Shown: piece by piece, positions 7,079-15,656 of the stretch
Layout of the letters: the number at the start of each line of letters is the position of its first letter
How positions within the stretch are numbered: the first letter of the stretch is position 1
NCBI RefSeq assembly: GCF_019192735.1
Contig: NZ_JAHTKP010000072.1
Span: forward strand, 1-34,835
DNA length: 34,835 bases
Direction: 5' to 3'
Source: Kitasatospora aureofaciens
GTDB taxonomy: Bacteria; Actinomycetota; Actinomycetes; Streptomycetales; Streptomycetaceae
Notes under the pieces: generated by a model
What the model was told of the DNA's origin: nothing
Database searches by the model: none
What the model saw: only the letters and a program-made list of their open reading frames with translations
Position numbers and translations under genes: made by a program

Positions 7079-8383
7079 ATGTCCCCGCACCGCCGCTCCC
7101 GCAGAACCGCCGCCCTGGTCTCCGCCGTCGCCGTCACCGCGGTGCTGGCGACCGGGTGTTCCTCCTCCGGGTCCGGATCGGACGACGACCCGAACGCCAA
7201 GGTCACGCTCAGCGTGGGCGACTTCGGCACCTTCGGCTACAAGGAGGCCGGGCTCTTCGACGAGTACATGAAGGCCCACCCCAACATCACCATCACGGAG
7301 AACACCACCACCGTGGAGGGCGACTACTGGACCGCCCTCCAGACCCGGCTCTCCGGCGGCGGTCTCGACGACATCCAGGCGCTGGAGGTGAGCCGGATCG
7401 CCCTGGCCACCTCCGACCAGCTCAGCAACGCGTTCACCGACATGTCCAAGGCCCCGGGCGTCGAGAAGGACGCCTACCTGCCGTGGAAGTGGCAGCAGGC
7501 CACCACCTCCGACGGCCGCACCGTCGCCCTCGGCACCGACGTCGGCCCGATGGCGATCTGCTACCGCCAGGACCTGTTCGCCGCCGCCGGCCTGCCCACC
7601 GACCCCGCCCAGGTCAGCGCCCTGTGGGCGGGCGACTGGGCGAAGTACGTGGAGGTGGGCCGCCAGTACCAGGCCAAGGCCCCCAAGGACACCTTCTTCA
7701 TGGACACCGCCACCGGCCTGTACAACGGCGTGCTCTCCTCCAACTCCGAGCAGTACTACCGAAACGGCAAGCTCGCCTACAAGGACTCGGCCGGCGTGCA
7801 GAAGGGCTGGAAGCTGGCTTCCGAAGCCGTCCAGGCCGGAGTCAGCCAGGGGCTCAAGGAGTTCGACACCCCCTGGCAGACGGCCTTCTCCAACTCCACC
7901 TTCGCCACCACGGTCTGCCCGTCCTGGCAGCAGGCGAACATCGAGAAGTACTCCGGCCCCGCCAACGCCGGCAAGTGGAACGTCGCGCAGGCGCCCGCCG
8001 CCGGCAACTGGGGCGGCTCCTTCCTCGCGGTGCCGTCCTCCGGCAAGCACGTCGCCCAGGCCCAGGCGCTGGCCGTCTGGCTGACCCAGCCCGAGCAGCA
8101 GGCCAAGGTCTTCCAGAAGGTCGGCAACATCCCGGCCAACCAGAAGGCGTACGCGCTGCCCGGCGTCACCGACTTCACCAACCCGTACATCGGCCCGAAC
8201 GCCCCCACCGGCAAGATCTTCTCCACCGCCGCGAAGGCCATCACGCCGGCCGAGACGGGCCCGCACCACGGCGACCTGCACGGAGCGTTCAGCAACGGCG
8301 TGCTGTTGATGGAGCAGAACCACAAGAGCCCCGAGGAAGCGTGGGCCGCCACCGTCAAGCAGGTGGAGAGCACCGTCCAGTAG
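7079..8383 (+). CDS. cebE: Cellobiose/cello-oligosaccharide ABC transporter, solute-binding lipoprotein CebE
   Basis: 434-residue extracellular lipoprotein that captures cello-oligosaccharides for the CebFG permease. The signal peptide MSPHRRSRRTAALVSAVAV ends in the lipobox LATGC, so Cys27 is the lipidated residue. The mature chain is a family-1 extracellular solute-binding protein (VTLSVGDFGTFGYKEAGLFDEY.., LPWKWQQA, AICYRQDLFAAAGLP, GGSFLAVPSSGKH). ATG 7079 is preceded by AGGAGA; the frame stays open to 6962 but that would precede the signal peptide. First gene of the ceb operon with a CebR box 129 bp upstream. A hairpin follows the gene, consistent with the higher level of binding protein usual for ABC importers. 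As in Streptomyces ceb loci, no ATPase gene is present; a shared MsiK-type ATPase elsewhere is expected. Confidence 0.9.
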   Translation: MSPHRRSRRTAALVSAVAVTAVLATGCSSSGSGSDDDPNAKVTLSVGDFGTFGYKEAGLFDEYMKAHPNITITENTTTVEGDYWTALQTRLSGGGLDDIQALEVSRIALATSDQLSNAFTDMSKAPGVEKDAYLPWKWQQATTSDGRTVALGTDVGPMAICYRQDLFAAAGLPTDPAQVSALWAGDWAKYVEVGRQYQAKAPKDTFFMDTATGLYNGVLSSNSEQYYRNGKLAYKDSAGVQKGWKLASEAVQAGVSQGLKEFDTPWQTAFSNSTFATTVCPSWQQANIEKYSGPANAGKWNVAQAPAAGNWGGSFLAVPSSGKHVAQAQALAVWLTQPEQQAKVFQKVGNIPANQKAYALPGVTDFTNPYIGPNAPTGKIFSTAAKAITPAETGPHHGDLHGAFSNGVLLMEQNHKSPEEAWAATVKQVESTVQ

Positions 8384-8398
8384 CCGCGAGCGCGCCGC

Positions 8399-8468
8399 GC
8401 CGTACGGGCCGCAGCCGCACCCGGACCGTACGGCGGCGCGACACCACGGGCAGCCGGACCGGCTGCCC
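8399..8468 (+). terminator. Hairpins in the cebE-cebF gap
   Basis: Two inverted repeats: GCCGTACGG/CCGTACGGC (8399-8407 and 8426-8434) and GGGCAGCCG/CGGCTGCCC (8448-8456 and 8460-8468, 3-nt loop). They are likely partial terminators or mRNA-end protectors setting the cebE to cebFG ratio. Confidence 0.5.
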
Positions 8469-8552
8469 GCCCTCGCCCTCTCCCCTGCCCCTGCCCCATC
8501 AATGACCGACGCGTCGAGCCACCCGGCGGCCGACACGGCACGGAGGAAACCT

Positions 8553-9557
8553 GTGGCCACCCCCACTCGCACGGGCCGGAGCGACCCGCCCGGCCCACCG
8601 CCCACCACCACGACCCAGGCCCGCCGCCCGGCGCCGAGCGGCCTGCGCAGCCGCCTGCACCGCTGGGACCACCGCGTCTCGCCCTACGTGTTCGTCGCGC
8701 CGTTCTTCCTGGTGTTCGCCGTCTTCGGCCTCTTCCCGCTGCTCTACACCGGCTGGCTGTCACTGCACCGGGTCAGCCTCTACAACGTGGACAAGGCCGA
8801 CTGGGTCGGGTTCCAGAACTACTGGGACCTGTTCTTCGGCGCGCCGAGCCACTACTTCTGGAACGCCCTGGGCAACACCGTCACCCTCGGCCTGCTGTCA
8901 ACCGTCCCCCAACTGCTGGCCGCGCTCGGCCTCGCGCACCTGCTCAACTACAAGCTCCCGGCGCGCGGCTTCTTCCGCACCGCGCTGCTCGCGCCGTACG
9001 CGACCTCGGTGGCCGCCGCGACCCTGGTGTTCGCGCTGGTCTTCAGCCCCGAGGGCGGCATGGCCAACTGGCTGCTCAGCCTGGTGGGAGCGGGCCCGGT
9101 CCGCTGGGAGGCGGGCCCGTGGAGCTCGCAGTTCGCCATCTCGGTGATCGTCATCTGGCGGTGGACCGGCTACAACGCGCTGATCTACCTCGCCGCGATG
9201 CAGGCGATCCCCCGCGACCTGTACGAGGCCGCCGCGATCGACGGTGCCAGCCGCTGGCAGCAGTTCCGCAACGTCACCATCCCCCAGCTGCGCCCCACCA
9301 TCCTGTTCACCGTCGTGGTCTCCTTCATCGGGGCCACCCAACTCTTCGGCGAGCCCTACCTGTTCGGCGGCCAGAGCGGCCACCAGGGCGGCGCGGACCA
9401 CCAGTACGAGACCCTCGGCGTCTTCATGTACGACCAGGGCTTCCACAGCAGCATGCTCGGCCGCGCCTCCGCCATCGCCTGGATCATGTTCGGCCTGCTC
9501 CTGCTGGTCGGCCTGGCCAACACCCTCATCGCCCGCCGCCTGCGCTCCGCCAAGTGA
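8553..9557 (+). CDS. cebF: Cellobiose ABC transporter permease CebF
   Basis: 334-residue inner-membrane permease of the carbohydrate uptake-1 family, with six predicted helices after a Pro/Thr-rich cytosolic N-terminus: VFVAPFFLVFAVFGLFPLLY, ...TVTLGLLSTVPQLLAALGL, ...LLAPYATSVAAATLVFALV, AISVIVIWRWTGYNALIYL, ...FTVVVSFIGATQLF and IAWIMFGLLLLVGLANTL. The EAA loop that contacts the ATPase is visible as YEAAAIDGASRWQQFRNVTIP. GTG 8553 is chosen because GGAGG (8542-8546) is 6 nt before it; the frame continues to an ATG at 8502 without a ribosome site. cebG follows after 16 bp. Confidence 0.9.
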   Translation: MATPTRTGRSDPPGPPPTTTTQARRPAPSGLRSRLHRWDHRVSPYVFVAPFFLVFAVFGLFPLLYTGWLSLHRVSLYNVDKADWVGFQNYWDLFFGAPSHYFWNALGNTVTLGLLSTVPQLLAALGLAHLLNYKLPARGFFRTALLAPYATSVAAATLVFALVFSPEGGMANWLLSLVGAGPVRWEAGPWSSQFAISVIVIWRWTGYNALIYLAAMQAIPRDLYEAAAIDGASRWQQFRNVTIPQLRPTILFTVVVSFIGATQLFGEPYLFGGQSGHQGGADHQYETLGVFMYDQGFHSSMLGRASAIAWIMFGLLLLVGLANTLIARRLRSAK

Positions 9558-9573
9558 GCGGGAAGGAACGCCC

Positions 9574-10485
9574 ATGACCACCGTCCCCGCCTCCGACTCC
9601 CCCGCCCGCCGCCTCCGGAAGGGGACGCCCCGGCCGCGTGCCCGGGGTGCGGGCGGCCAGCACCGGGCCGGACCGTTCGCGCTGGCGACACTGATCCTGG
9701 TCTCGGTCGCCTCGCTGTTCCCGCTGTACTGGACGCTCGTGGCGGCCTCCAGCGACGGCCACCGGGTGATCGCCACGCCGCCTCCGCTGGTGCCCGGCGG
9801 GAACCTGTTCCACAACATCGGCTACGTCTGGGAGCACGCCGGAGCGCGCGGCATGGGCGTCGCGCTGCTCAACTCGACGCTGGTCGCCGGCACCGTCGCG
9901 CTCAGTACCGTGGCCTTCTCCGTGCTGGCCGGCTTCGCCTTCGCCAAGCTCCGCTTCCCCGGCCGCGGCGCGCTGCTCGCGCTGGTGGTCTCCACCATGG
10001 CGGTGCCCGCCCAGGTCAGCATCGTCCCCCTGTTCATCCTGATGAAGCACCTGGGACTGGGCAACCAGCTCGGCGCGCTGATCCTGCCCACCCTCGTCAC
10101 CGCCTTCGGCGTGTTCTTCATGCGCCAGTACCTCACCCAGGCCCTGCCCACCGAACTGCTGGAGGCCGCCCGGGTCGACGGTGCGAACTCGCTGCGGGTC
10201 GTGTGGCACGTCGTCGTCCCGGTCGCCCGGCCGGCGATGGCGGTGCTGGGCATGCTCACCTTCGTGCAGTCCTGGAACGACTTCCTGTGGCCGATCATCG
10301 CCATGAACGGTGCCATCAACCCCACCGTCCAGGTCGCCCTGGCCGGGCTGGGCACCGGCTGGTCCACCGACTGGTCGATCATCACCGCCGGCGCGCTCGT
10401 CGGCACCCTGCCGCTGCTGCTGGTGTTCACCGTCTTCGGCCGACAGATCGTCGGCGGCATCACCCAGGGTGCACTGAAGGGCTGA
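9574..10485 (+). CDS. cebG: Cellobiose ABC transporter permease CebG
   Basis: 303-residue partner of CebF. A basic N-terminus precedes helix 1 (FALATLILVSVASLFPLYWTL). The EAA loop is LLEAARVDGANSLRVVWHVVVP, followed by GMLTFVQSWNDFLWPI, a hallmark of sugar-type permease subunit 2, and the C-terminal FGRQIVGGITQGALKG. ATG 9574 has GGAAGGA 6 nt upstream; the frame runs further upstream inside cebF, which is shadow. bglC follows after 58 bp in the same operon. Confidence 0.9.
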   Translation: MTTVPASDSPARRLRKGTPRPRARGAGGQHRAGPFALATLILVSVASLFPLYWTLVAASSDGHRVIATPPPLVPGGNLFHNIGYVWEHAGARGMGVALLNSTLVAGTVALSTVAFSVLAGFAFAKLRFPGRGALLALVVSTMAVPAQVSIVPLFILMKHLGLGNQLGALILPTLVTAFGVFFMRQYLTQALPTELLEAARVDGANSLRVVWHVVVPVARPAMAVLGMLTFVQSWNDFLWPIIAMNGAINPTVQVALAGLGTGWSTDWSIITAGALVGTLPLLLVFTVFGRQIVGGITQGALKG

Positions 10486-10543
10486 CCATCCGTCACCCCC
10501 GCCCCGAGCCCCGTCACCCCCACCTCCTTGGAGCACGAACCCC

Positions 10544-11968
10544 ATGACCGTGACCACCCCGTCCGTCCCCGTCCACCGCGCCCTGCCCGCGGGCTTCGCC
10601 TGGGGTGCGGCCACCGCCGCGTACCAGATCGAGGGCGCCGTCACCGAAGGCGGCCGCACCCCCTCCATCTGGGACACCTTCAGCCACACCCCCGGCAAGA
10701 CCGAGAACGGCGACACCGGCGACACCGCCGTCGACCACTACCACCGCTTCCGCGACGACGTCCGCCTCATGGCCGACCTCGGCCTCACCACCTACCGCTT
10801 CTCCCTCGCCTGGCCCCGGATCCAGCCCACCGGACGCGGCCCCGCCTCCCAGGCCGGCCTCGACTTCTACCGCGCCCTCACGGACGAGCTCCTCAGCCAC
10901 GGCATCACCCCCGTCGCCACCCTCTACCACTGGGACCTCCCCCAGGAGCTGGAGGACGCCGGCGGCTGGCCCCACCGCGACACCGCCCACCGCTTCGCCG
11001 AATACACCGCCCTGGCCGCCGAAGCCCTCGGCGACCGGATCTCCACCTGGACCACCCTCAACGAGCCCTGGTGCAGCGCCTTCCTCGGCTACGGCTCGGG
11101 CGTCCACGCCCCCGGCCGTACCGACCCCGCCGACGCCCTCAAGGCCGCCCACCACCTCAACCTCGGCCACGGCCTCGCCGTCGGCGCCCTGCGCGCCGCC
11201 CTCCCGGGTGCCTCCCGGATCGCCGTCTCGCTGAACCTGCACGCCGTCCGCCCGCTCAGCGATCACCCCGACGACCTGGAGGCGGCCCGCCGGATCGACG
11301 CCGTCGGCAACCGCGTCTTCACCAGCCCCATGTTCAAGGGCCGCTACGACGAGGACCTCCTCAAGGACACCGCCCACGTCGTCAGGTGGGAGGAACTGGT
11401 CCACGACGGCGACCTCGCCGAGATCTCCCGCCCCATCGACCTGCTCGGCCTCAACTACTACAACCCCACCGTGGTCTCCTCCGCGGAGAACGCCAAGAAC
11501 CTCGCGCGCCACGACGGGCACGGTGACAGCCCCCACAGCCCCTGGCCGGGCTCCGAGGACGTCGCCTTCCACCGCGCCAACGACGACCTGACGGCGATGG
11601 GCTGGCCGATCGACCCGACCGGGCTCTCCGACACCCTCACCGCCCTGCACCGGGAGTTCGGCCTGCCCCTGCTCGTCACCGAGAACGGCGCCGCCTTCGA
11701 GGACGTGCTCGACGCCGACGGCGCCGTCCACGACCCCGAGCGCATCCGCTACCTGGAGAGCCACCTCGGCGCCGTCGCCGACGCCATCGAGGCCGGCGCC
11801 GACGTCCGCGGGTACTACCTGTGGTCCCTCATGGACAACTTCGAGTGGGCGTACGGGTACGGCAAGCGCTTCGGCATCGTCCACGTCGACTACGCCACCC
11901 AGAAGCGCACCCCCAAGTCCAGCGCCCGCTGGTACTCCCAGGTCATCCGCCGGGGCGGCCTGGCCTGA
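10544..11968 (+). CDS. bglC: GH1 beta-glucosidase BglC
   Basis: 474-residue cytosolic retaining beta-glucosidase without a signal peptide; it splits imported cellobiose or cellotriose to glucose. GH1 landmarks are FAWGAATAAYQIEG near the N-terminus, YRFSLAWPRI, TLNEPW (Glu174, acid/base), LGLNYYNP, LLVTENGAAF (Glu380, nucleophile) and the aglycone-side LWSLMDNFEWAYGY...RFGIVHVDY. Length and order match Streptomyces BglC. Last gene of the ceb operon; by removing the inducer, BglC also closes the CebR switch. I see no separate operator directly before it. A 19-bp hairpin terminator follows. Confidence 0.93.
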   Translation: MTVTTPSVPVHRALPAGFAWGAATAAYQIEGAVTEGGRTPSIWDTFSHTPGKTENGDTGDTAVDHYHRFRDDVRLMADLGLTTYRFSLAWPRIQPTGRGPASQAGLDFYRALTDELLSHGITPVATLYHWDLPQELEDAGGWPHRDTAHRFAEYTALAAEALGDRISTWTTLNEPWCSAFLGYGSGVHAPGRTDPADALKAAHHLNLGHGLAVGALRAALPGASRIAVSLNLHAVRPLSDHPDDLEAARRIDAVGNRVFTSPMFKGRYDEDLLKDTAHVVRWEELVHDGDLAEISRPIDLLGLNYYNPTVVSSAENAKNLARHDGHGDSPHSPWPGSEDVAFHRANDDLTAMGWPIDPTGLSDTLTALHREFGLPLLVTENGAAFEDVLDADGAVHDPERIRYLESHLGAVADAIEAGADVRGYYLWSLMDNFEWAYGYGKRFGIVHVDYATQKRTPKSSARWYSQVIRRGGLA

Positions 11969-11996
11969 CCCCCCGTCTCCGCAGTCATTCACCCAC

Positions 11997-12042
11997 CCAC
12001 GGGTCGTTGCCCGGCCCGCAGGCGCCGGGCAACGACCCGTGG
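11997..12042 (+). terminator. Strong terminator after bglC
   Basis: Perfect 19-bp stem (11997-12015 pairs with 12024-12042) with an 8-nt loop; core GGGTCGTTGCCCGGC / GCCGGGCAACGACCC. It separates the ceb operon from the unrelated operon downstream. Confidence 0.88.
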
Positions 12043-12125
12043 ACGGGGCTTCAACCAGAGCGTGAACATCCCCGATGGCACGGGGGCGGCACGGCGCCGT
12101 CACGCCGACGAACAGAGGAACACCG

Positions 12126-13460
12126 TTGACCGCGTCCGGCTTGCGCAAGATCTGCCTGGCCCTGCCCACCCACCGAGAATGCGTCGCCACCATCGCCGAA
12201 GTGGCGGCGGAGGCCTCCTACGCCATCGACCGATTCGACGTCGAGGTCGTGTACGTGATCCTCGACTCCTCCGACCCGGCAACCTTCCGTCGGCATGCCG
12301 CCGCCGTCGACGCCCTCCCCACCACGGCGAACCTCACCGTGCTGCACCTCGACGAGGAGAGGCAACGCGACTTCCTGTCCGGGGTGATCGCTCGCTCCGG
12401 GCACCCGCAGCCGGAGCTGATCATGGATCTCATGCTGCCGAAGGCGGTCTCCTACGGGGCGTGCACCAATCGTGCCTTCCTGATCGCGGCTTCGCTGGGC
12501 TGCGACTCGGTGCACCGGCGCGACTCGGACATCGAGTTCCAGAAGCACGGCATCGGCCCGATCTTCCCCGTGCACCACGAACTGATCGCGCTGGGAAGGC
12601 CGGCCGCCGAAGTCGCGGCGTACGTCAGCGAGGTGGATCTCGATCCGGCCGACAGGGACAAGCCCGTGGTGACCGTCGGCGCCTCCTACATCGGCGAGAT
12701 GTCGGTCGACATCGAGGAGATCAAGCAGTTGAACCCGCAGGCGTACCACGACATCGTCAGCCTCTGGGCCGCCGAGGGCACCACGGAGGAGGACAAGCGC
12801 GCGCTCGTCGCGGAGTCGTTCACGGGGGCCGCCGACGAGCCGTTCGTCCAGGACCACTCGATCCTCTGCCTCGTCGACCCGATGCGGGTCGACATGGGCA
12901 ACATCAGCTACCACCGGGTGCACGAGGAGATCCCGTTGCCGCCGATGACCGAGACCATCGGCAGCGACTACTTCCTCATCCACCTGGTCCCGGACAGCCG
13001 CCTCCCCGGTGTGCTCCACAACCGGCACGTCGTCAACCTGCACACGCCCGACCGCAAGACGGACGCGGCCTTCCATCCCTACCATCTCCGGCTGGCGAAG
13101 TTCTTCCTGTCGATGCTCTACCTCCATGTGATCTACCAGCGCATGCGGGAGGAGGGGCAGCGCCTGCTCGGCCCCGGGTACCGGATCCGTTCCGAACGCA
13201 TCGCCGCCATCGTCCGGGAGGCCGCCCGGCTCGATCAGGCACCGAACATCCGGCGGCTCGACCAGCTCGAACTGGCGTACCGGACGCTGGGCGGACGCTA
13301 TGCGGTCTTCGCCGAGCGCCTCGGGGCGCGCCGCGACCAGCTCCTGGCCGAGGCCGAGAGGGACATGACGGACTTCGCCCTGCTGATCGACGCCTGGGCC
13401 TCCCTGGTCGCCGCGGCCAAGGCGGCGGACCGGCCCGCCGGGGAGTCCGGCCGATGCTGA
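12126..13460 (+). CDS. GT-A-fold-like protein of unknown function (possibly the DUF6271 family)
   Basis: 444 residues. The N-terminal half looks like a GT-A nucleotide-sugar transferase: strand KICLALPTH, VEVVYVILDSSD, LTVLHLDEERQR, KAVSYGACTNRAFLIAASLG and a DxD-type HRRDSDIEF (Asp133-Ser-Asp135). The C-terminal half is helical, with YHRVHEEIPLPPMTETIGSDYFL and HNRHVVNLHTPDRKTDAAFHPYH, and no domain I can name. From memory it may be the actinobacterial family DUF6271; this is unverified. TTG 12126 is chosen because GAGGAA (12115-12120) is 5 nt upstream; the ATG at 12075 has no Shine-Dalgarno site and would add a poor leader. First gene of a tight three-gene operon, overlapping the decarboxylase gene by 7 bp. 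The role is unknown; a transferase acting on a decarboxylated amino acid is only a guess from context. Confidence 0.72.
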   Translation: MTASGLRKICLALPTHRECVATIAEVAAEASYAIDRFDVEVVYVILDSSDPATFRRHAAAVDALPTTANLTVLHLDEERQRDFLSGVIARSGHPQPELIMDLMLPKAVSYGACTNRAFLIAASLGCDSVHRRDSDIEFQKHGIGPIFPVHHELIALGRPAAEVAAYVSEVDLDPADRDKPVVTVGASYIGEMSVDIEEIKQLNPQAYHDIVSLWAAEGTTEEDKRALVAESFTGAADEPFVQDHSILCLVDPMRVDMGNISYHRVHEEIPLPPMTETIGSDYFLIHLVPDSRLPGVLHNRHVVNLHTPDRKTDAAFHPYHLRLAKFFLSMLYLHVIYQRMREEGQRLLGPGYRIRSERIAAIVREAARLDQAPNIRRLDQLELAYRTLGGRYAVFAERLGARRDQLLAEAERDMTDFALLIDAWASLVAAAKAADRPAGESGRC

Positions 13461-14644
13461 TGAGCTCCGAGTTGCGAACCGCTCTGACGACGGCCACCGA
13501 CGACGAGATCCTCTTCGATCTCGCCGCCATCGACACAGGCCTGGCACGGCTCGTCCGTGAACTGCCGGGCGTGGAGGTGCGCTTCGCCGTCAAGGCGTGC
13601 CCGGTCGACGAGGTGCTGGAGGTGCTGGCCCACGGCGGTGCGGGATTCGACGCCGCGAGCCCTCACGAGATCGCACAGGCGCTGCGTACGGGCGGTGACG
13701 CCCGTCTGATCCACTACGGCAACACCGTCAAGTCGGATCAGGACATCGTTGCCGCCCACCGCATGGGAGTGCGCGAGTTCGCCACCGACAGCGTTCCGGA
13801 CGTACGGGCCATCGCCGCACACGCCCCCGGGGCGCGGGTGTTCTGCCGCCTCGCCACCACCGGCGCGGGCGCCCTGTGGCCGCTGAACGGAAAGCACGGG
13901 TGCAGCCCGCAGGACGCGGTGACCGTGCTGGAGACGGCCCGTGCGTACGGCCTCACCCCGAGCGGGCTGTCCCTGCACGTGGGATCGCAGCAGATGGACC
14001 CGGGCGCGTGGAGATCCGCCGTCACCGCACTCACCGAGGCGATCGCCGTGCTGCGGGAGCGCGGCATCCACCTCGACCACGTCAATCTCGGCGGAGGCCT
14101 TCCCGCCCTCGGCTACCGCGACCGGCAGGGGAAGCCGCTGCGCCCCGATCTGGACGGCATCCTCGCGGAGATCCGGGACGGCATGCGGCGGCTCCGCCGC
14201 GCGAGCGCACGCCCGCTTCGCTTCGTCCTCGAACCGGGCCGCCACCTCGTCGCCGACCACGGCGTGATCCGGGCCCGCGTCGTGCGCCTCACCGAGCGTC
14301 AGCAGCGCGACGGGAAGCGCCGGCACTGGCTCTACCTGAGCTGCGGCAGGTTCAACGGGCTCTACGAGATGGACCAGTTGCAGTACCCGCTGGTCTTCCC
14401 GACGCACCGCGGCGGCCCCATGGTACCCGCCGTCATCGCCGGTCCGACCTGCGACAGCGACGACGCGTACGCGGCAGCGCATCCCGTCCCGGTGCCCGCC
14501 GCTGTCACCTCGGGCGACCCGGTGTGGATCCTGACGGCCGGCGCCTACTCGGTCAGCTATCTGACCAGCGGATTCAACGGCTTCCCGCCGATACCCCGCC
14601 GCGCCGTGCGCGCCGCGGTCCTGGATGAAGCGGGCAGCCGATGA
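13454..14644 (+). CDS. Fold-type III PLP-dependent basic amino acid decarboxylase (ornithine/lysine/arginine type)
   Basis: 396 residues of alanine-racemase-fold decarboxylase. Lys47 in VRFAVKAC is the PLP Schiff-base lysine; LHVGSQQ and VNLGGGLP bind the cofactor phosphate, with FVLEPGRHLVA following. Cys333 in GPTCDSDD is the catalytic Cys of the ornithine-decarboxylase type, supplied to the partner subunit of the dimer. GAYSVSYLTSGFNGF is the C-terminal signature. This set favours ornithine, lysine or a related basic substrate over diaminopimelate. Starts at 13454 and 13460 are both in frame; either overlaps the previous stop, and the stop overlaps the next ATG (ATGA), so all three genes should be translationally coupled. 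Product: probably a diamine or related amine. Confidence 0.85.
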   Translation: MLMSSELRTALTTATDDEILFDLAAIDTGLARLVRELPGVEVRFAVKACPVDEVLEVLAHGGAGFDAASPHEIAQALRTGGDARLIHYGNTVKSDQDIVAAHRMGVREFATDSVPDVRAIAAHAPGARVFCRLATTGAGALWPLNGKHGCSPQDAVTVLETARAYGLTPSGLSLHVGSQQMDPGAWRSAVTALTEAIAVLRERGIHLDHVNLGGGLPALGYRDRQGKPLRPDLDGILAEIRDGMRRLRRASARPLRFVLEPGRHLVADHGVIRARVVRLTERQQRDGKRRHWLYLSCGRFNGLYEMDQLQYPLVFPTHRGGPMVPAVIAGPTCDSDDAYAAAHPVPVPAAVTSGDPVWILTAGAYSVSYLTSGFNGFPPIPRRAVRAAVLDEAGSR

Positions 14645-15135
14645 CCGTCGTGCCACGTCCCGTCACCGAGGAGGACTGGCCCGGCATCGTGGCGCTGGAG
14701 ACCCAAACCTATGCGGGAAGCGGCCTGTCGGAGTCGCCGGAGGCTCTCGTGAGCCGGATGAACCGGAGCACCTCCTACGTCCTCGCGGACGGACGGCGAA
14801 TCCTCGGCTACGCCCTGTCCTTGCCGTACCCCCGGTTCCGCTTCCCGGATCTGGCCCACGCCGACACGACGCCCTTCATCTCCACCAACCTGCACCTGCA
14901 CGACCTCGTCGTCGGACCCGACCACCGCCGACTGGGGCTGGGCGGGCGGCTCCTGGGCCATCTGATGGCCGAGGCGCGCCGGCAGGCGTACGAGGTGGTG
15001 TCGCTCGTCGCCGTGGGAGACGCCGCCGGTTTCTGGGCGGCGCGCGGCTTCCTCCGGCATCCCGAGATCACGCTGCCGGCCGCCTACGGCCCGGGGGCGA
15101 CGTACATGTCCTGGCTCCTCCGAGCAGAGGACTGA
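14641..15135 (+). CDS. GNAT-family N-acetyltransferase, third gene of the decarboxylase operon
   Basis: 164 residues; a single GNAT domain with the acetyl-CoA motif LVVGPDHRRLGLGGRLLGHL (V-x-P-x-x-R-x-x-G-x-G pattern) and the usual ...DAAGFWAARGFLRHPE at the C-terminal side. It overlaps the decarboxylase stop by 4 bp. It probably acylates a small amine made by the two enzymes upstream, but protein acetylation cannot be excluded. A strong terminator follows. Confidence 0.82.
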   Translation: MTVVPRPVTEEDWPGIVALETQTYAGSGLSESPEALVSRMNRSTSYVLADGRRILGYALSLPYPRFRFPDLAHADTTPFISTNLHLHDLVVGPDHRRLGLGGRLLGHLMAEARRQAYEVVSLVAVGDAAGFWAARGFLRHPEITLPAAYGPGATYMSWLLRAED

Positions 15136-15180
15136 GCGGAGGGCCGACGAGCAGGGCGGCACCGCAGACGTCGACCGCTC

Positions 15181-15218
15181 CTGTGGCACCCCGGGGCTCG
15201 TGCCCCGGGGCGCCACAG
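15181..15218 (+). terminator. Terminator of the decarboxylase-GNAT operon
   Basis: 17-bp stem with one A/C mismatch (15181-15197 pairs with 15202-15218) and a TCGT loop, 45 nt after the GNAT stop. Confidence 0.88.
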
Positions 15219-15263
15219 CCCTTTCGACGGCTGTCGGGCAGTGGGGGCGCGCCGCGGCGTGGA

Positions 15264-15274
15264 CGAAACTTTCG
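15264..15274. promoter_or_regulatory. CGAAACTTTCG palindrome upstream of the GH11 xylanase
   Basis: GAAA-N-TTTC palindromes have been described upstream of Streptomyces xylanase genes and are thought to bind a xylan-responsive repressor. More GAAA/TTTC half-sites follow at 15286-15319 and 15426-15430. Confidence 0.6.
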
Positions 15275-15656
15275 AAGCATGGCATGGCACTTTCGTCGAG
15301 TTGGTCGCAGGAAAGTGCCCCGGGGAGCTTGAGTTCAGCTGGTGCGCATGGCCGTCACGGGCTTGGCCTGCGCATTCACGGTAGGGGTGCGGCCGAGGAC
15401 GGAACGAATCTGTCGCTCCTATTGTCGAAAGCGTTGACACCTTGTCGGGGGCAGGCCAACACTGTCGCCGTCGGCACGTCCCAGCGGCCTCGGATCGATC
15501 GACGCCGCCTGTCCGCCAACTGTCGGCGGACTCAGGTGTGTTGACGACAGGTCGGTTCTGCGCGTTTCGCCGGGCGACGGCACCCCACCCCTTCGCGGTC
15601 GCCCGGTGACTCAGGACCGCCACCACCCCCATCCCCCAGCAGGACGGATCACGCTC

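Larger units (their letters stand above)
15136..15656. other. 521-bp intergenic region with terminator and xylanase control elements
   Basis: No credible gene. Left to right: the hairpin at 15181-15218; the palindrome CGAAACTTTCG at 15264-15274; a 9-bp inverted repeat GGCACTTTC/GAAAGTGCC (15286-15294 and 15311-15319); TTGACA at 15434-15439 embedded in the imperfect dyad TGTCGAAAGCGTTGACA (15423-15439); then a C-rich leader up to the GH11 start. A 114-codon frame at 15200-15544 has no domain, no ribosome site and overlaps these elements. Confidence 0.65.

Noticed and set aside
15200..15544. 114-codon frame in the GH11 upstream region
   Set aside because: No similarity to anything known to me, no ribosome site, and it covers a terminator and operator elements.
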